Below, piece by piece: positions 37,066 to 49,763 of a stretch of 64,000 nt of DNA. Position 1 is the first letter of the stretch; each line of letters begins with the position of its first letter. The position numbers and the translations under genes are program-made. The notes beneath the pieces were generated by a model. That model was given only the letters and a program-made list of their open reading frames with translations, was not told the DNA's origin and ran no database searches. The stretch covers positions 22,440,331 through 22,504,330 of the forward strand of contig OZ038465.1 of assembly GCA_964036295.1 (NCBI GenBank), read 5' to 3'. Source of the DNA: Plumapathes pennacea (taxonomy: Eukaryota > Cnidaria > Anthozoa > Antipatharia > Myriopathidae).

Positions 37066-37654
37066 CGAAATTTTTGGTCCCACAATGTGGGGTATTTGTC
37101 AGCACATTATATCCCAGGAAGTGGGGAAATAGTATTTCTGAATAGTATTAGTAAAATAGTATTAGTAGTTCTCAAGGTTCTGGATATCAGATTCTTCGTA
37201 CATTTCTGTACAGTTGTGCATAGTTATGTAGTTCATTGATAAGTTCATTGCATTTGCTTTCATCGCTTTCAATATGGCTTCCGAGGAACGGACCAACCCA
37301 AGCCAAAACCGCTCAATGAAATTTAGTGTGGGTCTACCGCAGCCGGCGTATGCGTTTGTAAGTAAGATGAGCGGTCCATAAAATAATCCACAGAGCCAAC
37401 TAAAGCAAGCAACTTGCTGTCTTCAAAATGGCGAAACTGCTCACCCGCCAAGTCACTTGATCACAACATCATCACAAATCACATGATAATATGAACCAAT
37501 CACCGCATGCAGATTTGTAACCCGGAAAAAAAATCGTTCCATTTTAAAGCTTGTGTCATCACAAGCAATTATGCATTATTTATACTGTCACAGCTCGTAA
37601 ACGTTCCAATAAGCCCTCACCCCCTTCTCTCTTTCTCCCTTTCTCTCTCTATAG

Positions 37655-38082
37655 CCTTGGTCACCTGGTCAAACGAGGTGCAAATCGACGCAAGTCGATG
37701 CAATTTTTAAACTTGCGCAGACTCTCGTTTATTTTGGCATCACCACCTTGCACAGACTTGCATCGAATTAGAACATGTTCACATTTTCAAGTAAGTTAGC
37801 GCACGTTCTTCCCCTAAAACAACGGAAAGCGCCTTTAGCAATACAAATATAAAGCCAAAAAGTAAAAATTGAAAGCCTTATCATTATAAGTTACAGCCCA
37901 AGCGAGACATCTGACTCGGATTCTGACTGAGAACCCTAATGAAAAAGAAAATGTTTTAACAAAACTTCCGTGAGCTTGCATCGACTTGCGCCTCGTTTTA
38001 CCACCCTTTTGCACGTCGATGAAAGTTTATTGTCAGGTCGAATTTGCACCGATTTGCATCTCGTTTGGTCAAGAAAGCCCCC
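37655..38082. mobile_element. MITE with TGGTCAAACGAG-type inverted ends
   Basis: Left ggtcaaacgaggtgcaaatc and right gatttgcatctcgtttggtc are inverted. gcatcgacttgcg-type words recur inside both ends. About 430 bp, no coding capacity. Confidence 0.65.
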
Positions 38083-38089
38083 CTCTCCC

Positions 38090-40050
38090 ACCCACCCCTC
38101 CGCTTTAAAAGTCAATTTTTAATTAAGCTCCTTGGAGAGGGGGGGGGGGGGCATTAGAGCATTTACGGTATTCGAAACCTGGTCGAAATTCAACTCATTT
38201 TGGAAATTATATGGCCCAATAACTTTTAGAAAATTTGAGAAAATTTCAGCCAACCACAATACGCGTGATTTGTCCTTTCATGAGATTTGGCATGGCCTTG
38301 GTTGTACCTGGCCTCCGCATGAATGAAAGTGCGACCACTGGCACTGACAAAAGCTTTTTCTTGTGGCAAAATTTACGCTCTACACTTAAAGGTAAATTTG
38401 TATACGTAGGTTGGCAATCAAGTTTTATTGAGAGATTAGGAAGCAATATAGAAGTAAGTCAAATCACATTTCGAGATAAAGAAATATTCACCAAGAACAA
38501 CACTTTAAAGTTGGCTGATTACCATAAAATAAGAATTTAAAATTCTTATCGATGTCAAATAGGAATAATAAACAAATGTAGTTTGAAAGGGTTTACGTTG
38601 GAATACCGACTTATCCACTATAAATTACACGAAAAATCACAACAGATTAATCAACTAGTCTTTGAAACAAATATGTTTGGATAAATATGAATCAATCTCT
38701 ATTAGAGTTAAGGAATGTATTGGAGTGTCAATGGAATAATAATAAGGCACTGCCCTACGTCCAGTACTGAGTTTTTCCAAGGGTTGAAATGTATCATAAG
38801 CAATCAGCAAATAGATTTAGCGCGTGGCAAAAATAGGTTTCACAACAAACCCGACTTGCAGATAAAAGATTTTCAGGTTAGGGGCTGGGGGGAGGTTGGG
38901 GCTCTGGATATCACATCCTTTTACTGAAGCCTCGTTGATGACACGTTTTTTGCAACCACTAACTATTAGTCTATCTATGTCAACGGCTTCACCAAAAACA
39001 AAGTAAAGCGAACGAGAAACCTGAAAAGGTCTGAAAAAGTTTGAAATCAACCTGTTCAGTGTCATTTGAGACTCCATGTTCTTAAAGGTGCAATGCTCGA
39101 GCTTGGGAATACTTTTTATGTACTTTATATAGTTATTGTTCAGGTATCTATATCTGAGTAGATTAACAATATTCTACTTCCATGTGCGGCAAGAGTACGA
39201 ACGGAATTGATTTTCTACAAAAAAGATGCAGATACAAGGCCAAGCAGTTTGACGGATGGCTGTAAACGGCCCGGATATTTTGCCATTGTAAGGGAGGCAA
39301 GCTTGGTAGTCGTAAAAGAAGTAAAACGATTTCTCAACAGCATCGACTGGCCAACCACAATCCCAGACGCCAATATTGTGTTAAAACTTAGATACTTTTT
39401 TACAAGGGATCAGCAAAATACAGTCGGTGGAAATCAAACAATGGATAACCGTGGAAATTTTCACTGTTTAGCGATTACGGAATTGTAGTTTCAAGGTCTA
39501 GGTTTTGACAAGACGCTCCGCTCGACGTACAACACAATAAAAAGTGGAATTTTCATACCGTATGAAGCCTGCGCTACACAGTGTGTGTTTAAAGTCATCA
39601 CAGACATATTGGACTAACGATCCTATAGTATTTTTGTACTTCAGATAAGTTGATCTAAAAAGTTGTCTCCAATGGTTGATTTTTTGTTTGGTTTGGAGAA
39701 TATTTAAAGTCAAAGTCGGGCGATGAGCTTTCCATGGAAAGCTTTTACGGCAAATAAATTATCTCGGGTTCTAAAGCAAAAACAGAAAAGCAGAGACACA
39801 CTTTTCAAAATGACATATCGGACTATGCTTGAGTGCAAACTTTCAACCCAATCCGTTAAAATCAAAATATATTGTTTCAGCTAATTTACATTGTATTTGA
39901 CGCATATGAAGTTCAAAGTTTGAAAGAGGCTTCAGTGCCATTCAAAAAGTTCTACGCTGCCTCTATACGTTGCAGCTGATGAAGTGTGTACATTGTTTAA
40001 CGGCATAAAATTATAAGGATTAATCATTTACTGATTTTCGTCTGGCTAAA
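38090..40050. other. No gene recognised
   Basis: Contains a poly(G) run near 38140. A 93-codon ORF at 39207-39488 has no recognisable motif. Confidence 0.4.
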
Positions 40051-42034
40051 CCAGGTAAATTTGAAAACGGAGTTTTCGTACGAAAATACCTAGACAGTTT
40101 TCCGTACACACTATCGCTTTCGAATCGTCCCTGCTGTCCATGCTAATACGCTGGACTGACCGAAAAGCGTGAAATCCCCGGATTGAGCATGCGCGTCATG
40201 ATCACATGATCATTATTGCGTCACGCGTTTTCGAAAAGCTCCGTTTTCACCGTCCACACTACAACATTAAACCAGAGTTTTAAAAAATGAACCTCCTGAT
40301 GAAAAGGGTCATTAAGATGAAAAACCAAAACGCTTTTATACGATCGTTTAAACGCGTTTAAAAATCGTTTGAACGCTTTAAAAATTGTCGAAACGCGTTT
40401 AAAATCGTTTAAACGTATCTTAAACGCAACAATTTTATTCTGTATAAACGCGAACTTGACTTCAAACAATAATTAATTTCATTATAGTAATTGTCAGTCA
40501 CATTTCAAGTGCTCGTGCATGAGCAGCCACTTGTGCTGTACTCCTTGCGTGAGATCTTTTCGTTGGGCAAATGCCAGCCCGCTGAGCATGTTTATGAAAG
40601 CGGGATATCAAGAGTTCGCAGCTTTAGTTGCTGTCTTGCTTTGGGGTCGTTGTGCTCCTTTTTTTTTTTTTTTGAGTTTTTTTTTTCAACAAAGCCATTG
40701 AATCGAACAAAAACTGCTGATACTTGCAACACGACTACACTCACTCAAAGATCACTCAAACCAGCTTATAGTCCCAAGATCATGTTCAATGTAACAATCA
40801 CTTGCCCAGCATACCAAGCTTGCTTTGAATTAGGTGTAGACGTATATTTAAAGTATGAATTTTTATGCACAACGTTTACTACCAGTAGACGAAGGATTTC
40901 TTATTTCACAAAAGGTATAACAATGAAAAAACTGATGTGATCTAAATTTGTACACCTGACCACTCCACACACAATCAAAGGTAAAACTTATGCAATATTC
41001 CCAGTCCCAAGATCGTGCCGTTCAAAAAAAAGAATAACCACTTGCCTTATCAGAACATTGAATACTAAGTTTAAGTTTGCCTTGGTATAGGTGTCTCTGG
41101 GGAGTTACCGATATCTAATTTAATAAATTTGTTCTGCTCTTCCAGATAGGCTATTCAGTGACAAAACTTAAAAGGGCTAATTATGAAAAGCAATTTTGTT
41201 TTCCTAAATCGGAAAATACGTAGTTTAAGCGTAACTATCCCACCTTACGTTCTCCGATGCCCCTACAGTGTATCGCATCCTTCTAACTGAACAAGTCCAG
41301 CATTTTGGGGGCCGTACAGTAAAAATTACATGTTTTAGAGCGAATTTTATCGTGCGTGCTTAACATGCTTCAATGCCATATTGTTTGTTTGCACCTGGCG
41401 ATCCCAGAACCCTTTATGTTTTGTGGGATAAATGGAGAGGGACTGGGAATCGGCAAATCATATATTAGGTCACGAGTGGTTTGTATAACGACAGTTGACA
41501 GTTCTAAGTCCCCTAAGGGGGAAGGGGGAGCTATGGAATAGTCATGACAAAAAAAAGTTAAACATAACATTTTACGAACGTGCTTGTCGGCTGGCAGTTC
41601 TTTAGCTTCGCGTTTTGCGCAAGGGCAAGCTGCCAAGTCAGTGCACGGCATATTGTGATGTAGTGGCGCCTTTGGAATTCAGTTTACAGACGTCAATTGT
41701 ACCATATGGGAGGAGGGGGGGAGGTGGGGAGGGGGAGAGGTGGGTGCCGCCCGAAACTAAAAATCTTTTCTCTAATGCAGACAAAGATGACCATATTTCA
41801 GACCAAAATGGGCCAATTTTGACCCTTAATTTTCAGACCAATTATTAAAATTTCATATCCTATTCCAGACCAAAGGCTCAAAAACCAATACCCTGTTTTA
41901 GATTAAAATGCTGAAAATGATACCCTTTGGGGCGGCACATACCTATATCCCATAAACATGGAGTAGCCCCTTTCCCCCCTCCTAAGCAGCTGTAACTGTA
42001 GAAATTCCGTCCAATCTAAACCCATCTACTTAAT

Positions 42035-42666
42035 TGTTATAGCAGAAAATTGGAATATCTTCCCGTGGTTTTGGAAGCAAATATATTAGTGAATTGGAGT
42101 TCTTTTGTTAACAATTGGAAGAGTTAGAATATATGTTTAATCAAGGTTTACGTTGTTGTTTACTGTGATTAACACTGAGGCCTTCCTCAGGAAATCTAAG
42201 TGATCTTGTTATTAATTGAAGATCCTGTTTTAGAAAATGAGCAACAGCAAGTGCGCACACTGTCGTAGGCGTGCCAGCACCTTCTCTTCCTTCAGATCTT
42301 AACTACAGCCAATCATATCTATTGGAATGTGTTAGTGTGATTTTAGAATAAGTGTAGTAGGTAAACAGAGGAGCCACTCGAGTGTTAACGACATCCTAGC
42401 GGAAAAGTCCATTCGGAAATGTGAGTTCCGAATGTAACTTTGAACTTGGCCTAACGAAAATCCATTTCCTATCCTTTGTGTTCTACTTTGGCCAGTGTGA
42501 AAAATATTAGGAAATCACTGGGACGACATAACACTTGTGGTGCATAAAAGCTGTCGGCTAAGAAAATAGTAGGATATAGTGAGACTTGTCCTTGAAAACG
42601 GAACATCGACGCTAAAGTACATTAAATGTGAGCTTCAATTCTAAAGTCTGTTATAGCCCCGTAACA
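42035..42666 (+). repeat. 5' LTR
   Basis: Starts TGTTATAG, ends CCCCGTAACA, preceded by TAAT. Confidence 0.9.
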
Positions 42667-43366
42667 GATTTGTGGCGGAGAACCGAGCATCGATCCTGGA
42701 AAAAGACCTTCGCAAGAGGACCTTCAAGGTATTTGAAACCACTTTCTTTTACACATTGATCTCTGTGAGTGTTCTGTGTTTTTAGTGAAAACCAAACCAA
42801 ACCGTATTCCATTAGAAATGATGTAGGTTAGAGCTCGGAAATAAGAAAAAAAGAAAAAGAAAAGAAAAAAAAAAGAGTGTTTGTTAGCGTAACAGCTTTA
42901 AGCTTTTTTTTCCCGAAAGTAAGTGTAAATGCGAGTCAAACTATTTGACTCTGTAGTATTTGTGCTGTTCGGTGTTCAATAATCGACCGATCGAGTTAAT
43001 TTGATGTCCTGGAAATTTTCGGGTTACTTGTCAGTTAATTTTTGTGCATTTTCGGCATTTTTGTGAGCTGCTCGAGGAGCATTTTGCTTTTTCTCGAATT
43101 GAATTGGACAACAATTCTTAGATCCTTTTGTGAGAGTTGAACAACCATTTTCTTTGTGGTCAAATTAAATACCAAGCAAGCTGTTGACTCGAAGCAATAC
43201 GAAAAAGACAGACTCGGCGAACCCAAAACCAAGTGGGAAAAAGAGTAAGTTTTGTGATTGCCCTCGACCGAAATTAACAGGTTCAAAAACTAAACCTAGC
43301 GACGAACCACGCCAGTTGATTGTACCAGAACTTACTTTACCCATTCAAATTTCGGAACAACCAGCT

Positions 43367-44227
43367 ATGGCACACGACGGTGAGGCACCAGCAACAGCAA
43401 CATTAATGGCAGACACGTACAAATTAATGTCAAAACAGAATGAAAAACTTTCCGAACAATGGTCCGAGCAAACCAAAGCTTTGACAAAATTGACGGAACA
43501 AATGATGCAGTCCTCATCAAATGCAACACCTAAGTACAATGGAGTCAAGTTTCCCACGTTCTCTGGAAAACCAAATGAGAATGTAGATGATTTTCTTGTC
43601 AATTTTGGTCGTGCGGCTGATTTTTATAATTGGCATGACGATAAAAGAACGCAGGCTTTTCCCTTACATTTGAAAGATAATGCAAACATTTGGTTTAATA
43701 CAACTCCCGGGTTGTCAGGCAAATCATATAATGACTTGGCAAATGCACTAAGAGAACAGTTTCACTCCGCTTCAGACAAATGGCTGTTGCGACAGAAATT
43801 AAATGAACGAAAACAGTTGACAACAGAATCTGTGGCTGAACACGCGGCAGAAATGAGACGAACCTGTCATCGCATAGAATTGCCACGTTCAGAGTGCGTT
43901 AATTATTTCATTCAGGGATTGCGACCTGAAATAAAGAATTATGTTGTCCTACAACGGCCTGAAACCCTAGAAGACGCAGAAAAACACGCCAAATTAAAAG
44001 AGTCTGTCCCAGAAAAGAAAACAGATGATAAAATTGACTATCTGATAAAAGTGATAACTCCACTGTTGAAACAAGCCCAAACTCCAACAGTGGCTGCCTT
44101 TGAACCTTATAGTGTTGCCCAACAAGCAAGGCCAAAGCCAGACAAACCTAATATCAATATGGAAGATATTGCTCAGATTGTATCACAACAGGTCCAACAA
44201 GAATTGAGACGAGCCAACAATAATTAG
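43367..44227 (+). CDS. Gag-like capsid protein of the LTR element
   Basis: Structural protein that would package element RNA. The open frame extends upstream to 43184, but the first in-frame ATG is at 43367. The core has the retrotransposon Gag pattern: KFPTFSGK, then DDFLVNFGRAADF, ALREQFHS and YFIQGLRPEIK. The frame stops at 44227, just before a stretch of Gln/Asn repeats and a CCHC zinc knuckle that lies partly out of frame (about 44300-44355). The nucleic-acid-binding tail is therefore cut off by a mutation. Confidence 0.75.
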   Translation: MAHDGEAPATATLMADTYKLMSKQNEKLSEQWSEQTKALTKLTEQMMQSSSNATPKYNGVKFPTFSGKPNENVDDFLVNFGRAADFYNWHDDKRTQAFPLHLKDNANIWFNTTPGLSGKSYNDLANALREQFHSASDKWLLRQKLNERKQLTTESVAEHAAEMRRTCHRIELPRSECVNYFIQGLRPEIKNYVVLQRPETLEDAEKHAKLKESVPEKKTDDKIDYLIKVITPLLKQAQTPTVAAFEPYSVAQQARPKPDKPNINMEDIAQIVSQQVQQELRRANNN

Positions 44228-44229
44228 CG

Positions 44230-46137
44230 TAATCAGAATCAGAATCAGAATCAGAACGGGAGATTTCAAAATCGGAATAGACGCACCTTCGATGGGCGCC
44301 CCATCTGCAATTACTGTAACGACAGGCCATGTTGCTTATGCTTGTCGCCAACGTTTGGGACAAAGAGACCCCAGACTCCCAAATTACAATTACGAACACC
44401 GCCAGCCCAATCCGAGATATTCAGGCCAACCTGAATATCGTCCAGCAAACCAAGCGGCGCCTTTAAACTCCCCTCGGTCTTGTTAGAACGGGAAACTAGC
44501 GAGGCCACTGTACATCGTAAACTTAATGGAAATATGACCGCCAAAGCAGAAACGCCACAAACAAACATAGAACCACTTAGTAATGAACCACTTAGTGATA
44601 GACAAATGCCTCAACGACAGGAAAGCCAAAATGATTTAGTAGCCCACGAGCCTGTAGTCCCGAACAGTCTCGTGAATTCAAAGGACAACAGTAAAGACAC
44701 TGAAGTTAAAGGATATCCAGCGAGATCTCAACAAATGCAAGAGAGAATGCGCAAGCGCAGAGAACTTGAAAAAATGGCCCAAACTAAAGGTGACAAACCA
44801 ATGTCCACAAATGTTAAATCACACATTTACACCTGTCATGCAAATTCCTGCCTCAAAGCCAAAAGTGCGTTTTGCTGAAGATGAATTAATAAATTGTTCA
44901 GAGGAAAGAACTCAAAGGGTTCTTCGAATTAACACTAGTTCCCTGATCACAACGGAAAATCATGTTAGGAGACCCGAAACTTTCACTATAACCGCAGAAG
45001 AACAAACGGAAGAACATTTTGAAACAATAATGCCGCAAGAAGAGAGTTTTGTTACTGAAAGAACTAAAATTGTGTTTGAAGAACCAAGCATTTCATGCAA
45101 AGAGATAAGAGTGGAAACTGGAAGAAATCAAAATCAAAGTCGACGAAAAAGTACCTGAACCGCTAAAACCCACCGTGGAAAATATTTATAGAGAAAACAC
45201 AAGGTCAGCCACGCTGAACCAATTTGAGAAAGTAATGTCGTATATGAAATTGATGAAATACATATCTGTTCTAATAAGGAAACCGCGTTTAAATTTAGAA
45301 GTCACAGAGGAAGCTGACCAAACAAATATAGTTAAAACCGGAATTCCAGATACCACTCAAAATGTGTCACACGAGATGACAATCCCAGTTGCAAATCAAA
45401 CACAAGAAGTTGCTAAACCAACAGCCCAGGATTCAGGTCACAAAACAATTAATGATGTTCAGACTGCTAAGACAATACAAAAACCAAGCGAAATAATTGA
45501 AATTGAAACCAAGACGGTAGATTTTGCCTTGAATACATCAAGTGGTCAGGATTGCATATCAAATGAGAATGAACAAACACAAGTGACAGGTACCGAGCAC
45601 ATTATTTCTTCAGATGACAATCCAAACACGATAGAGTCAATGACCGAGGCATGTCAAAATGCTATTCAGTTTTTGGAGTCTAACAGTAGTCTTTCAATAG
45701 GAGGTTCAATTTATCGCGCGAAATTTTCTTTCCTTGTTGACACTGGCGCATATGTCACTGCAACCAAGGCGGATGTGTGGCGCCAATTGCCACCGCCCAC
45801 GAAACACCCTCCAGAGCTTGCTCGTTTAAACATAGATCGAGTAACAACCACCCAAACAGCCCAAGTTCGGCAAGACGTAATTCATTTTCAGCCTAAGCCA
45901 TTTAACAACTTCTTAAAGATCCAATCCGCAGATGATCAACAGTTGGAAATTGTCCCATGCAGTAAGGCAAAACTGGAGAAGGACTATGATTCATGTCCCG
46001 CTTATGTTGTCTGCGCCTTTCTTTTTGTAATGGTTTGGAAGTCGGAAAAAGCAGGAAATTACACGGAAACTCTGCAAGCAACTCCTGAAGGCCTACAATT
46101 TGTACAAGTTGCCTTCCACACAAAATGGAGCACTTGA
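44230..46137 (+). pseudogene. Broken Gag-tail/protease frames of the LTR element
   Basis: Three overlapping frames (44480-44878, 44766-45158, 45175-46137) carry a Glu- and Thr-rich linker and then a retropepsin active site, FLVDTGAYVTA, with its Asp at 45739. The frames are separated by shifts and stops. Sequence beyond the active site does not show the second conserved protease motif and ends at 46137 without any polymerase. A protease fragment is clear; a functional enzyme is unlikely. Confidence 0.65.
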
Positions 46138-46139
46138 GG

Positions 46140-46713
46140 GGCTTTTGCGCAAACACGAACGAGAGAAATTATTGTACATTTCGTTCACATGGTCTATTAG
46201 CACACACGAAACAGAAATAATGACACCGCGCTAAAAGAATTATAACAACCGGACAACTTCTCGAATTATCAATGTACCAAACCTTGCCTGGTAAACAAAT
46301 ACCGTCCGCGAACACCCTTCTTGATTCACAGACAAACTAAGCCAATTGTATAATTTTAAAAGCATCTTTTCATGCGACTCACAAAAAAATGTTTTGCAAA
46401 CATATATTGTTCGCGCTTCATGTGCACAAGTAAGTTATTGCTGCACAAGTCAAAACTCGGTTGGTTAGATCGACCTTCCGGTTGCTAAGTGAACACCTTT
46501 GTAGCACATGCTGTTACTTTACATAAAATTATTCTCGCTACCAATTGCTCTGTAAACTTTATGCATAGTATTATAATGGTCAAAGGACAATAATCTAGTT
46601 AAGCATAAAAAGAGTACTTGTTTTAGTTATTATGGTTTGGTTTTCTTCTTTTAACCCTGATAATAAACTCACACTTCAACGATGCCACATATGATTGCGC
46701 CAGATACTGTTTA

Positions 46714-46745
<32 letters not shown>

Positions 46746-47608
46746 AACCTACCGATGGACCCTGCCACCAAAATGCAAAAATGATCTACTCTGATTTTAC
46801 TGGGTTTTCATAAACACGAGAACACCTTGCTGACGCACTAAAGCCTCGTTACAGCAAACTAGCAAAAGCCAAAGAAATCAGTCCAGTACGAAAGCTGTTC
46901 AACAAACCGAACTTTCATCTCAGAAGCGGCATGTTATACCAACAAACCGCCTGAACAATACCAATTACAACAACTGAACACTCTATAACAGCAAAAACGG
47001 GTCCAACGTCAAACCAAGGTCACAGGCACCTCTAAACCGACCCACTAAAAACAGCACAATGACAGCAAATGTGTTCTCCTATACTGGCGCAACCACAAGA
47101 TGGACATTATTACATGCAAGTCCCTGGACTTATACTGAATGTCTCGCGACATACCAGTCAAGCATTACCTGCGAATCCACGGAAACTAGAACTGAACATT
47201 TGCCATTTACTACTAACTTGTTCAACTTATATCACGTGTCGTATGTCAGTGACATACTACTGATTTGAAATTAATCTTTGTGAAATTCTTTGATCATTCC
47301 AGCATGTAACAAGTGACATGCTTTTTTAAGTACAGAATCAAGAAAAAAATTATTTTGTAAATCCTCACACATGTAGTAACATGCTTTCCTTCCTGAATAA
47401 TAATGTCATGTGATTGTTTATCGTGTACTTGTAAACTTTAAGACAGTCTTGAGCCTGTACCTTAATTAAATAATTAGCTAGATAATACGGTCAAGCTTGG
47501 CGTTAGCTGCCCAGTGCTTGTAACTACTCTCTGGAAGTCAACACATTTTCTTCCATATTCCTTTTTAGTTTTGTCCAACGGAGTCAACTCTTCGAAAAAG
47601 GGGGGTAA
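46140..47608. other. Non-coding 3' interior of the LTR element
   Basis: No polymerase, integrase or envelope frame. A (CTA)n microsatellite lies at 46715-46745 and the polypurine tract at about 47593-47608. Confidence 0.6.
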
Positions 47609-48238
47609 TGTTATAGCAGAAAATTGGAATATCTTCCCGTGGTTTTGGAAGCAAATATATTAGTGAATTGGAGTTCTTTTGTTGACAATTGGAAGAGTTA
47701 GAATATATGTTTAATCAAGGTTTACGTTGTTGTTTACTGTGATTAACACTGAGGCCTTCCTCAGGAAATCTAAGTGATCTTGTTATGAATTGAAGATCCT
47801 GTTTTAGAAAATGAGCAACAGCAAGTGCGCACACTGTCGTAGGCGTGCCAGCACCTTCTCTTCCTTCAGATCTTAACTACAGCCAATAATATCTATTGGA
47901 ATGTGTTAGTGTGATTTTAGAATAGGTGTAGTAAGCAAATAGAGGAGCCACTCGAGTGTTAACGACATCCTAGCGGAAAAGTCCATTCGGAAATGTGAGT
48001 TCCGAATGTGACTTTGAACTTGGTCCTAGCGAAAATCCATTTCCTATCCTTTGTGTTCTACTTTGGCCAGTGTGAAAACTATTAGGAAATCACTGGGACG
48101 ACATAACACATGTGGTGCATAAAAGCTGTCGGCTAAGAAAATAGTAGAATATAGTGAGACTTGTCCTTGAAAACGGAACATCGACGCTAAAGTGCAAATG
48201 TGAGCTTCAACTCTAAAGTCTGTTATAGCCCCGTAACG
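47609..48238 (+). repeat. 3' LTR
   Basis: Follows the polypurine tract; differs from the 5' LTR at fewer than 20 positions, including a 3-base gap near the end. The final base is G where the 5' LTR has A. Confidence 0.9.
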
Positions 48239-48849
48239 TAATAGTGGTTTCATCTTTACATCACAAGAAAATGCTATACTTGTTGCTATGCATGATCGCA
48301 AGTTTCAGTCAAATATTTACTGATGAATTGAAAGAACCCGCCTTTGAAACTTCACTAGTTTCCCCAAGAAACAAAGTCTTCACCCAGCCCCACAAGAATG
48401 ACATTTAATTTGCCCATTTGACCACGATTAAAACATTGACGAACGAGTAAAAACGCACCGTATACAAGATAATGAAAAACATTCTAATGACAAGTATTCA
48501 ATATCAAAGAATAAGAAACTTGTAATCGAACACGTCATAGGCATAATAACAGACCGCAATCTCAATACCATACGGTAATCTTATTACCAAAAAACGAACA
48601 AAAAAACGCGTGTAGTTTAAACGCGTTTAAAAATCGTTTTAACGCGTTTAGAAATCGTTTAAACGCGTCTAAATAACTCATAAAATCGCATTAAACGCGT
48701 TTTCGCTTTTTCACCTTAATGACCCTTTTATTAGGAGAGTCACAAGCATCCACTCCGAAGAGCGTTTTCGAAAATATCCGTTTTCGGTCACAGTGACCTT
48801 CCTGATCCTGATGCATGTATACTCGATCAATGATCGTACATTGTGTGAA

Positions 48850-49204
48850 ATACGTTTTTCCTCAAATTTGTAGACGTCTAAAATATTGCTAAAAAAACAC
48901 TCGAATACGTTCTTTGGTATACTTCAGCTTCAAATTGATTTTCTTTTGATACTGAATTGCTACCGACGAGCTATAGTCACCAGGGTGAGTTTCCAAGAAA
49001 AAAGAAATATAAACAGGACAACCAGAGTTTTAGTGGTTTTCCCATTTTGATAAATGTGGCCAAAGGTTTGAATTGTAGGTGTCAGTGCTGCTCAATTTTT
49101 GTATCCAAGGATATTTTTGTTTAAGATTATTGGAATTAATCACCATTATTATATTTCAATCAAGAAATTTTGCATACTGAAAAGGAACTTCCATCGATAC
49201 TTAA
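48850..49204. other. No gene recognised
   Basis: The right part, from about 49050, is a diverged copy of the leucine-rich-repeat duplication (segments A and B). Confidence 0.4.
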
Positions 49205-49276
49205 AATTCCTGAAGCCATAGTAGGTTTGTAAACGTTCCTTTCTCCAACACCTCGATCTGGTTATTTTCCAGGTAC
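49205..49276 (-). pseudogene. Leucine-rich-repeat exon, donor mutated
   Basis: A 72-nt block (YLENNQIEVLEKGTFTNL...) after an intact CAG acceptor. The donor position reads TTAAGT in place of GTAAGT. Same family as the exons at 24.1 and 31.3 kb. Confidence 0.6.
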
Positions 49277-49763
49277 CTGTAAAAGCGGGAGTAAATAGAA
49301 AATGATTTGATTGCTGTCACGAACAATACATAACTACTACCAAACATACGGCCTTGATTTCTCTTTTCGACAAATATGTGGTTATTTAAAGACTGAGGTA
49401 AAACCAGGCCTACACACCCTAAAGTATACTATCACCCAAAGATTGCAGAGATACTAGTTTTGCCTCAGTGCAGGCCCCAAGTGTTTGGATTAAACATCGT
49501 GTTTGATTCCAATAGACTCTACCACGTGAACTCTAGCCATCCTAATAGTATTTCTCTTCTATTGAATAAAGCATTCTTCACAAGAAGACGGAAACCTGCC
49601 AGTGTACTCAGGCCGGTCAAGTACAGTGCGCTGTATGTATTTGGCGCTAAATATACTATCTGGACTAGGAAATATTATGCAGAATTCCAACGTACATCGA
49701 CCGTTTCTGGTGTTTCCCTACTTGCCCATCACCCCGCAAGCAAATTTTGTTTAACCCGTTTAA

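Larger units (their letters stand above)
42035..48238 (+). mobile_element. Ty3/Gypsy-like LTR retrotransposon lacking reverse transcriptase and integrase
   Basis: Two LTRs (632 and 630 bp), about 97 percent identical by eye, start TGTTATAGC and end CCCCGTAAC plus one base. TAAT is duplicated outside (42031-42034 and 48239-48242). A priming-site region follows the 5' LTR (tgtggcggagaacc) and a polypurine tract (aaaaaggggggtaa) precedes the 3' LTR. The 4.9-kb interior keeps gag and a truncated retropepsin domain in several broken frames. I see no reverse transcriptase, RNase H or integrase motif. Such an element would have to be mobilised by a related complete one. Confidence 0.85.
40050..48850. 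mobile_element. Older inverted-repeat element split by the LTR retrotransposon
   Basis: Around 40225-40430 and 48600-48790 the sequence is inverted: aaaagggtcattaagatg at the left against the complement of caccttaatgaccctttta at the right. Each end carries an array of GTTTAAACGCGTTTAAA-type words. Removing the retrotransposon (42031-48242) leaves about 2.6 kb. The outer ends are not defined and the superfamily is unknown. Confidence 0.45.
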
